Shown in pieces: positions 50,201 through 64,000 of a stretch of 64,000 nucleotides of DNA (its first letter is position 1; each line of letters begins with the position of its first letter). The notes beneath the pieces were generated by a model, which was given only the letters and a program-made list of their open reading frames with translations, was not told where the DNA came from and ran no database searches. Where the stretch lies: assembly GCA_009760855.2 (NCBI GenBank), contig WPIO01000001.1:13207001-13271000 (forward strand), read 5' to 3'. Origin of the DNA: Cristatella mucedo. Lineage: Eukaryota > Bryozoa > Phylactolaemata > Cristatellidae. The position numbers were made by a program, and so were the translations under genes.

Positions 50201-53200
50201 CTTACAAGTTTAACTGTTCATGCTTCTTTCTCTTTGTAAAAAATGTGAGTCAAGCAGCTGTGCGCAATTTCATTTAACTGTAGCTGTAGGTAACGTACAC
50301 TCAACATGTGACCAAAGTGGGAGGAGGTGAGCCCACTGAGTGGAGCGCTCAATCAAACACTTTCAGGTAGATTTATCCCATGTTTTGCAGCTGAAATGCT
50401 TAATCAATAGTTCGCTAGTGGTGTTGTGACTGGTCTCCATTTGTGGTAAACAAATATCATGCCGATCACATCAATATGTTATTAATGTGCTTGGCTTTAA
50501 AGCCATCACACCTCAGACTCGGCTTGCTGGTAGTGCCATATGCTGTGTACTCCCCTGTAGCATTTTCTGTCTGTCACGTGCTGATAGCCGTGTTACTGCA
50601 CTGCATTCAGTGCTCGTAGAGGACATGTCAATTTCCATGCATTTTTTGTAGTGAAAATAGTTGCACCGAGAACAAGCTTAGAACAGTGCTCGGTCAACCT
50701 TGGCTGCTTCATTGTATCAACTTCACGACCAGTTCTTGCACTACTCTGCATTTCTTGCTCCTCCTTTTCTTTCTGTCACGTTATCTATTCTGAGTTTGGA
50801 AGCCCATACAGCTTTGTTGTGCAGTTTTGTTTTTTGTTGCTTTGGTTAGCTGGTGATGAAGCCATCGTCTGCTGATGACTGCAGATTTAATCTTGCTGAC
50901 TCTTTAACAAAAGCACAGTGCCAGCATGGCTACCATTATTCTGAACTAAATTACCACAAGTGTGCATAATCGAAAAGTTGTAGCTATCAAGAGGTCACTG
51001 AATAGCAGACAGCAAAGCTCATTCATGTTGCAACAACTTGATCTTGATCAGTGCCTTCTACAGCCGTCTGCTTTGCGTGCGGTTTCGGGAGCTGCTATTT
51101 ATTTATATTATTGAAACTTGATGGAGCCAGTATGTTTAAATGCCACATCATCATGACGTGTAACGAGTAACGACCTTCAGTTCTTTATGTCTTACCGTCA
51201 GGGCTGATAGCCACCGTTCGACTGTTTTGGCAACTTTCACTTGTCACTATGTTTGTGCTTAGTATTGTTCAAGCTCTCAGAGAACCATAAGTTAATGGCA
51301 TTGGCCTTGTAAATAAAGCTAATATTAATAATAAGAGTAATCGACCTGTATGCAATGTATTGTTTGTCAAGCAGTACTCCAACGAGAGCTGCACTACGCC
51401 ATTTAATTTTTACTCTACTCCAAAAGTGAGAAATTTCGACATTTTATCGACGTTTATCCCTTGCCAGGGTTTAGTTGACGATGTCGTCAAGAAACGGCAA
51501 GCTCTGTTAGAGCGTTTTCAGAACGTTCTCATTTACAAGTTACTGGGAAGTTTTCCTCCTGACTGTATTGCTACGGTCCATGCGATGCGGATGGAAGTAA
51601 TGCACCAGTCTGAAGCATGGTAAGTCAGATCTGTTCGTCTATTTTAGTTGAGGACTTCTTGGTTTTGTGTGTGTCCCACTTACAGTTTGTGCTGCATTTG
51701 CTGTAGGGTCCATTGGTTTATCCGAGATAGACCTGAGGAGTCAGGTCAATTTTTTAACCCTGATCAACTCAAGCAAAAGGTGATAACCCGAGTATCTGAT
51801 CAGCCATACGATCATCAGAAACTTTTAGTAACCAAGCTACAGAGTTCTATCAACGGTATCAATGCGTTGTCTGGTATGGATTGCAGTAATATTGGTCGAG
51901 TCTGCTTTGCCTTTTTGAAGTTGTGCTGACCATTGCGGCTTGGTATTGTGCTATTTTTTCTCAGTCTTGATTGTTTATTTACTTTACCTCGTCAAATTTT
52001 GGCAGGAAGCTACTTTATTTTCAATGCTGCTGGCTTATATTAGTGCTGTTTCAGCATTGTAAGTGGTGCTGCCACACTGTCAGCTAAATAGCAAAGCCTT
52101 GCTTGGACAAAACCATGTTGCATTCGGGAAGAATCGTTTTCTAGATGAACGTCTTAGCTTAGCCCTGGTGCTCGAACTTTACGACTGAGGTTGTGGGTTT
52201 GAGTCTCATAGCAAGTATTCATTTAGTGCCTACTGCAAACGGAGTGATATATCAATGGTATATCTGCTGCTATATAAATAAGGTTGTTGAAATAGCTGAC
52301 CTTTGCTTTGCCTCTTATCTTAACCCAGGGGTAAGGCGCTCGGTCCTAGATTCCAGTCTTGCAGCAGTGATTCCTTTTTTGCCCTATGCAAGCAGGTTGA
52401 TGGCCGCAAGGGCTTTTCTGTTATTTATAAGCAAGGTTGCTAGATCAGCTAACCTTTACTTTAATGCCTCGATGAAACTAGTGTGGTCGCGTATGCCATT
52501 GCTGTTTTGCTTAGGAATGTATGTGACAGGCTCGTGTTTTGATTAGTTGACTGGTACAACTAGGAGGCTTAAAGGTGAGCGAGCAGCTTCTATTTCTTGA
52601 CCTTTACCAAGTATTCTTAGTAAAATAGAAATACAGTCAGTCCCCCCCCCCCCCGAGTTTCGACCTACGAAAATTCGGCGGTACGAACTCGGTTAGGGTC
52701 ACGAAAAAAAATCGAAAATCAAAATTTATCCAAGAAAACTTTCAAAATCCGAGCGAGTTCAACGCCGAAAACAGAAGGGGTAAATTGATGTCTGACAGCT
52801 ATGTATTATGGGTACTGGGGGCTCTTTCTGGACCATTCTCGACTTACGACAGGTTTTCCGGTCCCTATCTATTTCGTAAGTTGGGGGCTGGCTGTCATGT
52901 TTCTGTGTGAACCGATGGTATTTTGATGTGCAGTAAGTGTGGAGTAATGGTTTGGATTTGAGGAGCTAGCCCGGTTTGGATTTCTGTAGGCTTGAGGAGA
53001 GGTGAGGTAAGGTTTGAGGTACAGCTGAGGAGGGATATGGGATCTTCGTAATGCACTAAGTCATGGATTGTGTTTTCTCAAGCCACGAAACATGTGATAA
53101 GCGTGTTTACTACTGCTCCGTTAATTTTCAGACAGTACAGGCGAACAGGCATTGCATCGTAAAAAGAACTCTTTCACTTACACGTACTTACTTTTAATGA

Positions 53201-53864
53201 AGGATTTAAAAGAGATGATCTGCTTTCAGTTGTTTTTAATTTAGCTGAGCATGAACACCATTTTTATTATTTGGTTATGGCATATGCAAACGATATCAGC
53301 ACATGCACATATTTCTGTCCTTCCAGGAAGTACTACTAGTAGTTCAAAGGATGCCAGTGCAAAGTTACCCTCAAAGGCCAAATCGGTTCGCTGCTGTGCC
53401 ACAGCCAGCTGCAAGAAGCAGGAAAATGCGCCAAAGACTTTCAAAAAGTGTCAGAAGTGAGTGCATGCCTTACAGCCACATCTCTTCTGATTGATTGCAT
53501 CAGACTTGCTGCTGCAGATTTCTGCATTCACATTTTAGCTAAAAATACCAAACAGTATTGAATGTTTGGAGCTGCCTGTATATGCAACTGCTGACATCAT
53601 TGTCTGCTAACTTAATCAATTGTTCAATCATTTAAAGATGTGTGGAGCAAAAGGCCAAGGAACCTCGGTACTATTGCAGTCAAGGATGTCAAGGTCAGTG
53701 GAATTGTGCTTTAATGCAACTAGTAGCCTGCAAACCATACCCGGGTGATTTATCACAGCTTGTTTTTTGCAGTGGAAGACTGGGCACTTCGACACAGATT
53801 AGAGCACACGGTGCATCCAGTGAACCTCGATTTTATGGGTTCGGAGCCCGAGTTCTGGTTATAG
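19670..53864 (+). CDS. unidentified large protein with C-terminal MYND-type zinc finger (5' incomplete, 15 exons)
   Basis: Fifteen exons join with no phase conflict: 19670-19944, 22231-22369, 26298-26390, 27416-27446, 29516-29570, 38714-39263, 43132-43172, 46787-46850, 47135-47313, 48224-48301, 51468-51619, 51707-51873, 53327-53456, 53638-53693, 53773-53864. The 2102 coding nt give about 699 residues and a stop. The N-terminal 200 residues are helical and hydrophobic in places ([13 protein letters not shown]). A Cys-rich motif [16 protein letters not shown] lies near residues 410-430. A basic, Lys/Gln-rich helix follows ([17 protein letters not shown]). The C terminus has a MYND-type finger with spacing C-x4-C, C-x2-C, YYC-x3-C, DW...H-x3-H. 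MYND fingers bind proline-rich partner peptides. I do not recognise the rest, and the cellular role is unknown. The first exon seen enters in phase 1, so more exons lie upstream. Confidence 0.8.
20043..20215 (-). mobile_element. LINE A 3' tail fragment
   Basis: Antisense (ATT)n-like start, 'agaactcaatctctttctag' and 'gacatgcacagggtctgcat', inside the first large intron found. Confidence 0.8.
22120..22190 (-). mobile_element. LINE C tail fragment
   Basis: 'ataataatagtaagccattc' then 'agagaactacatctcttt', an antisense tail of the older family, just upstream of the exon at 22231. Confidence 0.45.
22231..22369 (+). CDS. MYND-finger gene, exon 2 of those found
   Basis: Acceptor 'tttttttag', donor 'atag|gtaag', phase 0 in and 1 out. 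It encodes [20 protein letters not shown] ... [12 protein letters not shown]. Confidence 0.8.
22988..23097 (-). mobile_element. LINE A 3' tail fragment
   Basis: 'aataataatagtatatttgt', 'gaacgtaatctctttctagg', 'ttgctacaaaaaagtgc'. It directly abuts the CA microsatellite. Confidence 0.75.
23108..23204 (+). repeat. (CA)n microsatellite
   Basis: About 97 bp, with CG-containing interruptions at the left end and one 'ct' interruption. Confidence 0.95.
23395..23500 (+). mobile_element. very old LINE fragment
   Basis: Encodes [20 protein letters not shown], which lines up with LINE A's [20 protein letters not shown]. Only this short piece is readable. Confidence 0.35.
24305..24525 (+). mobile_element. 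LINE A internal fragment, tandemly duplicated
   Basis: 'ttagacgaccacctcagctc' occurs at about 24333 and again about 127 bp later, each time followed by 'aagtctrcctgttaaaaatg'. The intervening part (cggctccgtccagcatattt) is LINE A sequence immediately 5' of that block. Confidence 0.6.
25360..26073 (+). mobile_element. LINE A copy (C-terminal ORF and tail)
   Basis: Starts at 'tttcagctacataacattgc', encodes [20 protein letters not shown] and [20 protein letters not shown], and ends in the tail with 'ttattattattg'. It lies about 220 bp upstream of the exon at 26298. Confidence 0.8.
26298..26390 (+). CDS. MYND-finger gene, exon 3 of those found
   Basis: Acceptor 'ctttccag', donor 'atct|gtaagt', phase 1 in and 1 out. 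It encodes [20 protein letters not shown] and [10 protein letters not shown]. Confidence 0.8.
26445..27374 (+). mobile_element. LINE A copy (C-terminal ORF and tail)
   Basis: Starts in the segment after the RT core ('atggacaaaccaagcgtaat'). It encodes [20 protein letters not shown] and [20 protein letters not shown] with an open frame 26663-27106. The (ATT)n tail ends 40 bp before the micro-exon at 27416. Confidence 0.85.
27416..27446 (+). CDS. MYND-finger gene, 31-nt micro-exon
   Basis: Acceptor 'gcttttcag', donor 'ccag|gtatgt', phase 1 in and 2 out. It encodes [10 protein letters not shown]. It is supported mainly by exact phase fit on both sides and good splice sites. Confidence 0.6.
27975..28265 (-). 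mobile_element. LINE B fragment (older copy)
   Basis: Minus strand encodes [20 protein letters not shown], then WKSLPQFSP, matching LKTVGDRSFSSAGPRLWNSLPQF. The 3' tail is missing. Confidence 0.6.
28390..28570 (-). mobile_element. LINE C fragment
   Basis: 'taataataataggatgtttt', 'gctctaagataactaag', 'atgcaaaagcacacaagtat', matching 3235-3430. Confidence 0.5.
29516..29570 (+). CDS. MYND-finger gene, 55-nt exon
   Basis: Acceptor 'tcttttcag', donor 'aaag|gtacac', phase 2 in and 0 out. It encodes [18 protein letters not shown]. It supplies exactly the phase change needed between the micro-exon and the 38.7 kb exon. Confidence 0.65.
30172..30335 (+). mobile_element. SINE-1 copy (diverged)
   Basis: 'gccggcctaagtgttaga' (A box), 'gtcgtgagattgagccc' (B box), body with 'cccactgcagatgggagtg', tail 'ctatataaatgaggcggtta'. 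The tail is clearly the same as at 56995-57030 (reversed). Confidence 0.65.
30565..30975 (+). mobile_element. LINE B-like fragment
   Basis: Open frame with [40 protein letters not shown] and [12 protein letters not shown], diverged from LINE B. It breaks up after 'ggagctcacttccacaattc'. Confidence 0.7.
31147..31683. mobile_element. MITE candidate with ~45-bp inverted ends and TTAA flanks
   Basis: The left end 'ttaagcctggtttaaacag' ... 'agtcttgcttcctacatact' is repeated inverted at the right end ('agtaggtaggaagcaagact' ... 'cctaaaccaggcttaa'). Both ends are bounded by TTAA, the target used by piggyBac-type transposases. Internal repeats of 'caagtcttg' occur near both ends. No transposase ORF is present. 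Confidence 0.6.
32095..32190 (+). mobile_element. LINE/SINE tail fragment
   Basis: 'ttgtaaagcatctgaataga' and 'gttctcacagggtgctaaac' followed by TTATTATCG. This is a 3' tail of the LINE A/C/SINE-2 type with nothing recognisable before it. Confidence 0.4.
32365..34350 (+). mobile_element. LINE A, longest copy (~2 kb), defective
   Basis: It begins with the pre-RT linker ([20 protein letters not shown]). Then come [40 protein letters not shown] with the first catalytic Asp; [14 protein letters not shown], a damaged YADD box with Cys for Tyr; LADLHW-like C-terminal blocks; and the tail with 'tattattattattg' at 34335-34350. Several shifts and stops are present. The copy still lacks the endonuclease domain, so it too is 5'-truncated. 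It sits in the large intron between the exons at 29570 and 38714. Confidence 0.85.
35290..35738 (+). mobile_element. LINE A 3' fragment
   Basis: Encodes [20 protein letters not shown] and the usual 3' block. The tail carries a local duplication of 'acatactaaccattcaa' near 35600-35640, and the copy ends in (ATT)n. Confidence 0.8.
35745..36660 (-). mobile_element. LINE B-like older copy
   Basis: Antisense blocks 'tcacgcaacaaagagaaagt', 'aattttgctctgtctccctt', 'gtagtccagccttggcagga' and 'ctgagggcttcctatgag' follow the LINE B order from 3' tail towards the RT region, with heavy divergence and no long frame. Confidence 0.6.
36980..37140 (+). pseudogene. Tc1/mariner-type transposase C-terminal relic
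   Basis: The reading frame gives [20 protein letters not shown] and [12 protein letters not shown], then TGA in place of the expected Trp codon, followed by NVLHQKRQH. DxNPIExxW is the third catalytic-Asp region of Tc1-type DDE transposases. No other transposase part or inverted repeat was found nearby. Confidence 0.5.
37636..37925 (+). mobile_element. SINE-1 copy containing a tandem duplication
   Basis: The tRNA-like head 'gcctagcgctaagctgcttg' with a B-box-like 'ggcttcaagtcctg' is followed by 'acaagtgggagttatagctg' and the A/T tail. Part of the body and tail is duplicated (see the 93-bp repeat). Confidence 0.5.
37714..37899 (+). repeat. 93-bp tandem duplication
   Basis: 37714-37806 and 37807-37899 are the same 93-bp unit, starting 'aatacaagtgggagttatag' and ending 'acaaggatggtgaat'. 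They differ only near 'tcctgtgta' versus 'gccgggta'. Confidence 0.95.
37990..38535 (+). mobile_element. LINE A 3' fragment with open C-terminal frame
   Basis: Open frame with [20 protein letters not shown] and [15 protein letters not shown], ending [10 protein letters not shown] and a stop. The full tail and (TTA)n follow, ending 180 bp before the exon at 38714. Confidence 0.85.
38714..39263 (+). CDS. MYND-finger gene, largest exon (550 nt)
   Basis: Acceptor 'acgttttag', donor 'gacg|gtaagt', phase 0 in and 1 out. It encodes 183 residues starting [20 protein letters not shown] and containing [20 protein letters not shown]. No known domain was recognised. Confidence 0.85.
39826..40768 (-). mobile_element. 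LINE B copy, 3' part (interrupted element)
   Basis: From 'taatgtatcttggtctgaaa' (tail) up to the frame [20 protein letters not shown] on the minus strand. It continues at 41338 after a 570-bp insertion: the intact copy reads straight through this junction at 58205-58220. Confidence 0.8.
40769..41337 (+). mobile_element. insert inside LINE B: unknown 5' part joined to a LINE B 3' tail
   Basis: The insert splits LINE B in the opposite orientation. Its last ~100 bp are a LINE B tail (attgcgctatacaaaactct ... gacggagatacat, (CATTA)n-like). The preceding ~470 bp match nothing else in the window and carry a 129-codon open frame (40878-41267; [18 protein letters not shown] ... [14 protein letters not shown]) running into the tail. 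It is either a SINE-like element using the LINE B tail or a template-switch chimera. Confidence 0.6.
41338..42010 (-). mobile_element. LINE B copy, RT part (interrupted element)
   Basis: Continues the 39826-40768 copy. The minus strand shows degraded RT blocks such as [17 protein letters not shown] (the [13 protein letters not shown] region) and [20 protein letters not shown] at its upstream end, with many stops. Confidence 0.75.
42240..42735 (-). mobile_element. LINE A 3' fragment
   Basis: Antisense tail (ataataatgcacttgataaa), 'gaatcacagggacccactaa' and the C-terminal coding region ([13 protein letters not shown] in minus frame 42826-42581). It stops abruptly at the GC-rich repeat that starts at 42735. 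Confidence 0.85.
42735..43010 (+). repeat. GC-rich interspersed repeat with subrepeats (copy 2)
   Basis: Second copy of the 16735-17020 repeat ('cccccggttctctgccggta', 'gtgccgaaagcaacagttta'). It carries a 23-bp local duplication, 'gcgcaagcgctttacgcg'-type, near 42865-42903. Its left border coincides with the truncation of LINE A at 42735, and its right border is about 120 bp upstream of the exon at 43132. Confidence 0.65.
43132..43172 (+). CDS. MYND-finger gene, 41-nt exon
   Basis: Acceptor 'ccatttta|g', donor 'gaa|gtaagc', phase 1 in and 0 out. It encodes [13 protein letters not shown], an Ala-rich linker. Confidence 0.7.
43175..44320. other. intron sequence, nothing recognised
   Basis: Intron of the MYND-finger gene after the 41-nt exon. 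A short LINE-like tail fragment 'aataatgcacttgatacaag' is seen at about 44060. There is no convincing gene. Confidence 0.4.
44325..45315 (-). mobile_element. LINE A copy with 178-codon open C-terminal frame
   Basis: Minus frame 45096-44560 encodes [20 protein letters not shown] through [18 protein letters not shown], then a 30-residue interruption and [14 protein letters not shown]. The extra stretch reflects a local duplication around 'aagttttttaagtg'. Tail at 44325-44420. Confidence 0.85.
46062..46225 (+). mobile_element. SINE-2 copy (most complete head)
   Basis: 'tttggcccagtggttgagtt' (A box), 'gaggtcgtcatcagctcgag' (B box), then 'tgaaacacctgaatagtgat' and 'taagttttcttaggttgcta', the LINE A-like tail. 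It lies in an intron of the MYND-finger gene. Confidence 0.7.
46787..46850 (+). CDS. MYND-finger gene, 64-nt exon
   Basis: Acceptor 'tgattcag', donor 'acag|gtaaat', phase 0 in and 1 out. It encodes [20 protein letters not shown]. Confidence 0.75.
47135..47313 (+). CDS. MYND-finger gene, Cys-rich exon
   Basis: Acceptor 'accttgcag', donor 'aag|gttagc', phase 1 in and 0 out. It encodes a CxxC...CxxC motif ([16 protein letters not shown]), probably a small zinc-binding unit, then [18 protein letters not shown], a basic helix. Confidence 0.8.
48224..48301 (+). CDS. MYND-finger gene, 78-nt exon
   Basis: Acceptor 'tatttgcag', donor 'gag|gtaagg', phase 0 on both sides. It encodes [20 protein letters not shown] and MQLEAE, an amphipathic helix. 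Confidence 0.75.
48305..49925. other. intron sequence, nothing recognised
   Basis: Long intron part with several short ORFs on both strands and no recognisable domain, splice-compatible exon or repeat tail. Confidence 0.35.
49930..50035 (-). mobile_element. LINE B tail-only fragment
   Basis: 'taatgtatctccacctgtaa', 'gtgggtgttacgctggagag' and 'agcctaagcagatttcggt': an antisense LINE B 3' end of about 100 bp. Confidence 0.7.
51468..51619 (+). CDS. MYND-finger gene, exon
   Basis: Acceptor 'cttgccag', donor 'atg|gtaagt', phase 0 in and 2 out. It encodes [20 protein letters not shown] and a second helical stretch ending VMHQSEA. Confidence 0.8.
51707..51873 (+). CDS. MYND-finger gene, exon
   Basis: Acceptor 'tgctgtag', donor 'tctg|gtatgg', phase 2 in and 1 out. 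It encodes [20 protein letters not shown] and [17 protein letters not shown]. It is separated from the previous exon by an 87-bp intron. Confidence 0.8.
52148..52305 (+). mobile_element. SINE-1 copy (diverged)
   Basis: 'cttagcccTGGtgctcgaac' head, B-box-like 'gtgggtttgagtctc', 'cctactgcaaacggagtga' and tail 'ctatataaataaggttgttg', the same order as 30172-30335. Confidence 0.6.
52320..52475 (+). mobile_element. SINE-1 copy (diverged), tandem neighbour
   Basis: 'ggggtaaggcgctcggtcct', 'gattccagtcttgcag' and the tail 'ttataagcaaggttgctaga' plus 'tcagctaacctttac'. It follows the previous SINE-1 copy head-to-tail. Confidence 0.5.
52632..52902. mobile_element. MITE candidate with imperfect inverted ends
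   Basis: Left end 'acagtcagtcccccc' plus 'gacctacgaaaat'; right end (reverse) 'acagccagcccccaacttac' plus 'gaaatagat'. Two internal 'cgac(c/t)tacga' blocks lie near the ends. A C13-14 run follows the left end. The layout is typical of small mariner-like non-autonomous elements. Confidence 0.5.
53327..53456 (+). CDS. MYND-finger gene, first half of zinc finger
   Basis: Acceptor 'ccttccag', donor 'cagaa|gtgagt', phase 1 in and 2 out. It encodes a Ser/Lys-rich linker and [20 protein letters not shown], the first Cys pair and the core of the MYND finger. Confidence 0.85.
53638..53693 (+). CDS. MYND-finger gene, second half of zinc finger
   Basis: Acceptor 'tttaaag', donor 'caag|gtcagt', phase 2 in and 1 out. 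It encodes [22 protein letters not shown]-x3-CQ is diagnostic of MYND fingers. Confidence 0.85.
53773..53864 (+). CDS. MYND-finger gene, last exon
   Basis: Acceptor 'tttttgcag', phase 1 in, stop TAG at 53862-53864. It encodes [20 protein letters not shown] and a short tail ending EFWL. DW...RH...EH completes the zinc ligands. Confidence 0.85.
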
Positions 53865-54364
53865 GCAACATAGAGTGTGGCAAAAGTGAGACTATAGAAT
53901 CTACTGTTAGCTGAACTGTTACGGCAGTTATTGTGGCTGCATGTCAATGTAACCTTGGCGCTTGAACTTCTAGGCATGTATGACGCTGCTGTGTTAGAGT
54001 ATGCACACAAGTAGGCAGAATTAACAATTGTTTTAGAAGATCCTGAATTAAAAATATCATTTTATAAGGTCTCGTGAATCTTGTAAAGGTCTTGCCAACT
54101 ATATTTACTACTTGAGCCTAGTGACTGGAGGCTGGCAGACCTGCATTAGAAGTACATGTAATAATTTTTGAACAGCCTTGCTCGGACTGAGGGCAAGGAT
54201 TGATGCCGTTAGCAGGCATGCATCTGACATTGAGCCACACAGTTTCAAAGTCCAAGTCTAAATGAGCTGGAAGTCGGCTGTGCAGTTGATGGTGGCACAT
54301 TTGCTGCAATTCGGTAGGAACTTGACATTCAGCTTTGATAGCACCGTGAATACAATCGGATGAT

Positions 54365-63139
<8,775 letters not shown>

Positions 63140-64000
63140 CTGCAAAGACAAACAGGAGTGAGGGCGCTCATTTTTTTAGGAGGCAGAGCAGAGGTGGCTT
63201 GAGCGACAACACCAGTCACGGTCACCACTTGCCCACTGGTTCACCCAGCCCTCACACAGCATCGATGGGGCTCACATTCGGCGGCTTGAAAGCCAAGAGT
63301 TGCTCGTGCAACATATGACTGTGAATAGCGACAGGAAAAAAGAAATACAGTCAGTGCTTCCACACAGAATAATGTCTCAAAGCTATTCGCTGTGCGCGCA
63401 CTGCAGTAGAACTGTGGTGAAAGGGCTCAGGGGCACGAAGTAAAGGGCTTAGGAGCACGAAGTAAAGGGCTTAGGAGCTAGAAGCAGTCTCCAGCTTACC
63501 ACACAAGGGCGGCTGGCAAAGGCAGTAAGTGCAGCACCACTTGCACGCTGGACAGACTTGGAAAACGAGCAGGTATGAGTCATGCACCACAGGTCATGTG
63601 CTGCCATGCAACTTCATCAAAAGCACTGTCAGAGAAAATGACAAAGCATGCCCTGCACCATAACAAAGAATGAAGAAAAACACAAAGGCTTCCTTAGAGC
63701 AGTCTACCCTGTGGCCAATCGGTTAGTGACGTGGATCCTGGTTTCTGAGGCCCTGGTTCAAAATCTGACAGCATAATTCTGTTTCTGATAATCAAATGAC
63801 CGCAATAGGACAGTCTAAGGCTCCTATACGAAAATGGGAAGAGATGAAAACCAGTAAGGTGCTAAAAAAAATGGTGCCTGCTCAATGCATCACATCCTCC
63901 CTGCGAATGAAGCACTATCCGTTCCTTTTTTTGAGTCTCCCTCCAAAAAGAAGCCTGTAGCTAGACCTGGTTCCAGCCTCTGCACTTCCTAAAGCTGGCT
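63140..64000. other. upstream intron of THNSL1-type gene, no exon recognised
   Basis: The conserved exon that should precede 63139 was not found on the minus strand before the window ends. Apart from the short tandem repeat at 63420-63481, nothing is identifiable. Confidence 0.4.
63420..63481 (+). repeat. 22-bp tandem repeat, ~3 units
   Basis: The unit 'aaagggcttaggagcacgaa' plus 'gt' is repeated three times with small changes (ctcaggggc versus cttaggagc). Confidence 0.9.

Noticed and set aside
53241-53444. Minus-strand ORF opposite the MYND exon
   Set aside because: It is antisense shadow of a plus-strand exon with clear zinc-finger residues.

Overview
This window looks like nuclear DNA from an invertebrate animal. 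The evidence is coding exons split by introns with GT-AG ends and conserved phases, many 5'-truncated non-LTR retrotransposons of L2/CR1 type, tRNA-derived SINEs, DNA-transposon relics and long microsatellites. No prokaryotic operon, CRISPR array or phage is present. I cannot name the species.

Three host genes can be read. (1) The 3' end of an isochorismatase-domain gene (ISOC1/ISOC2 type, + strand) lies at 8490-8884. A decayed copy of the same two exons lies at 14390-14616. (2) A large + strand gene runs from before 19670 to 53864. Fifteen exons with fully compatible phases encode about 700 C-terminal residues, including a Cys-rich motif and a C-terminal MYND-type zinc finger. I do not recognise this protein, and its 5' end was not found. 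(3) The C-terminal half of a threonine-synthase-like gene (THNSL1 type, - strand) occupies 54365-63139 in six exons; its 5' part lies beyond the window. Genes 2 and 3 are tail-to-tail with about 500 bp between their stop codons.

Almost everything else is repeats. 'LINE A' has an RT domain, a conserved 3' tail (agatt-aagttctct-gagggc-gctttatcaag) and an (ATT)n end. 'LINE B' has a related RT, a tail resembling 'ggagataca' and an (ATTAC)n-like end. 'LINE C' is an older relative. Two tRNA-derived SINE families are present. SINE-1 ends in a 'tatacaaa...aggctgtt' tail. SINE-2 has a tail resembling LINE A, so LINE A is its likely mobilising partner. There are also two MITE candidates (one with TTAA ends), a mariner-like terminal fragment, a Tc1-like transposase fragment and GC-rich, possibly LTR-derived blocks.

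Layout: 1-8.4 kb, repeats and unassigned DNA; 8.5-8.9 kb, ISOC exons; 9-19.6 kb, retroelement relics, LINE A with RT, ISOC pseudo-exons and GC-rich repeats; 19.7-53.9 kb, the MYND-finger gene with large LINE-filled introns; 54.4-63.1 kb, the THNSL1-type gene, whose 56.7-59.0 kb intron holds SINE-1 and LINE B nested inside LINE A; 63.1-64 kb, intronic or unassigned. The three genes show no functional link. The main interest is the unidentified MYND protein and the well-preserved history of nested retrotransposition.
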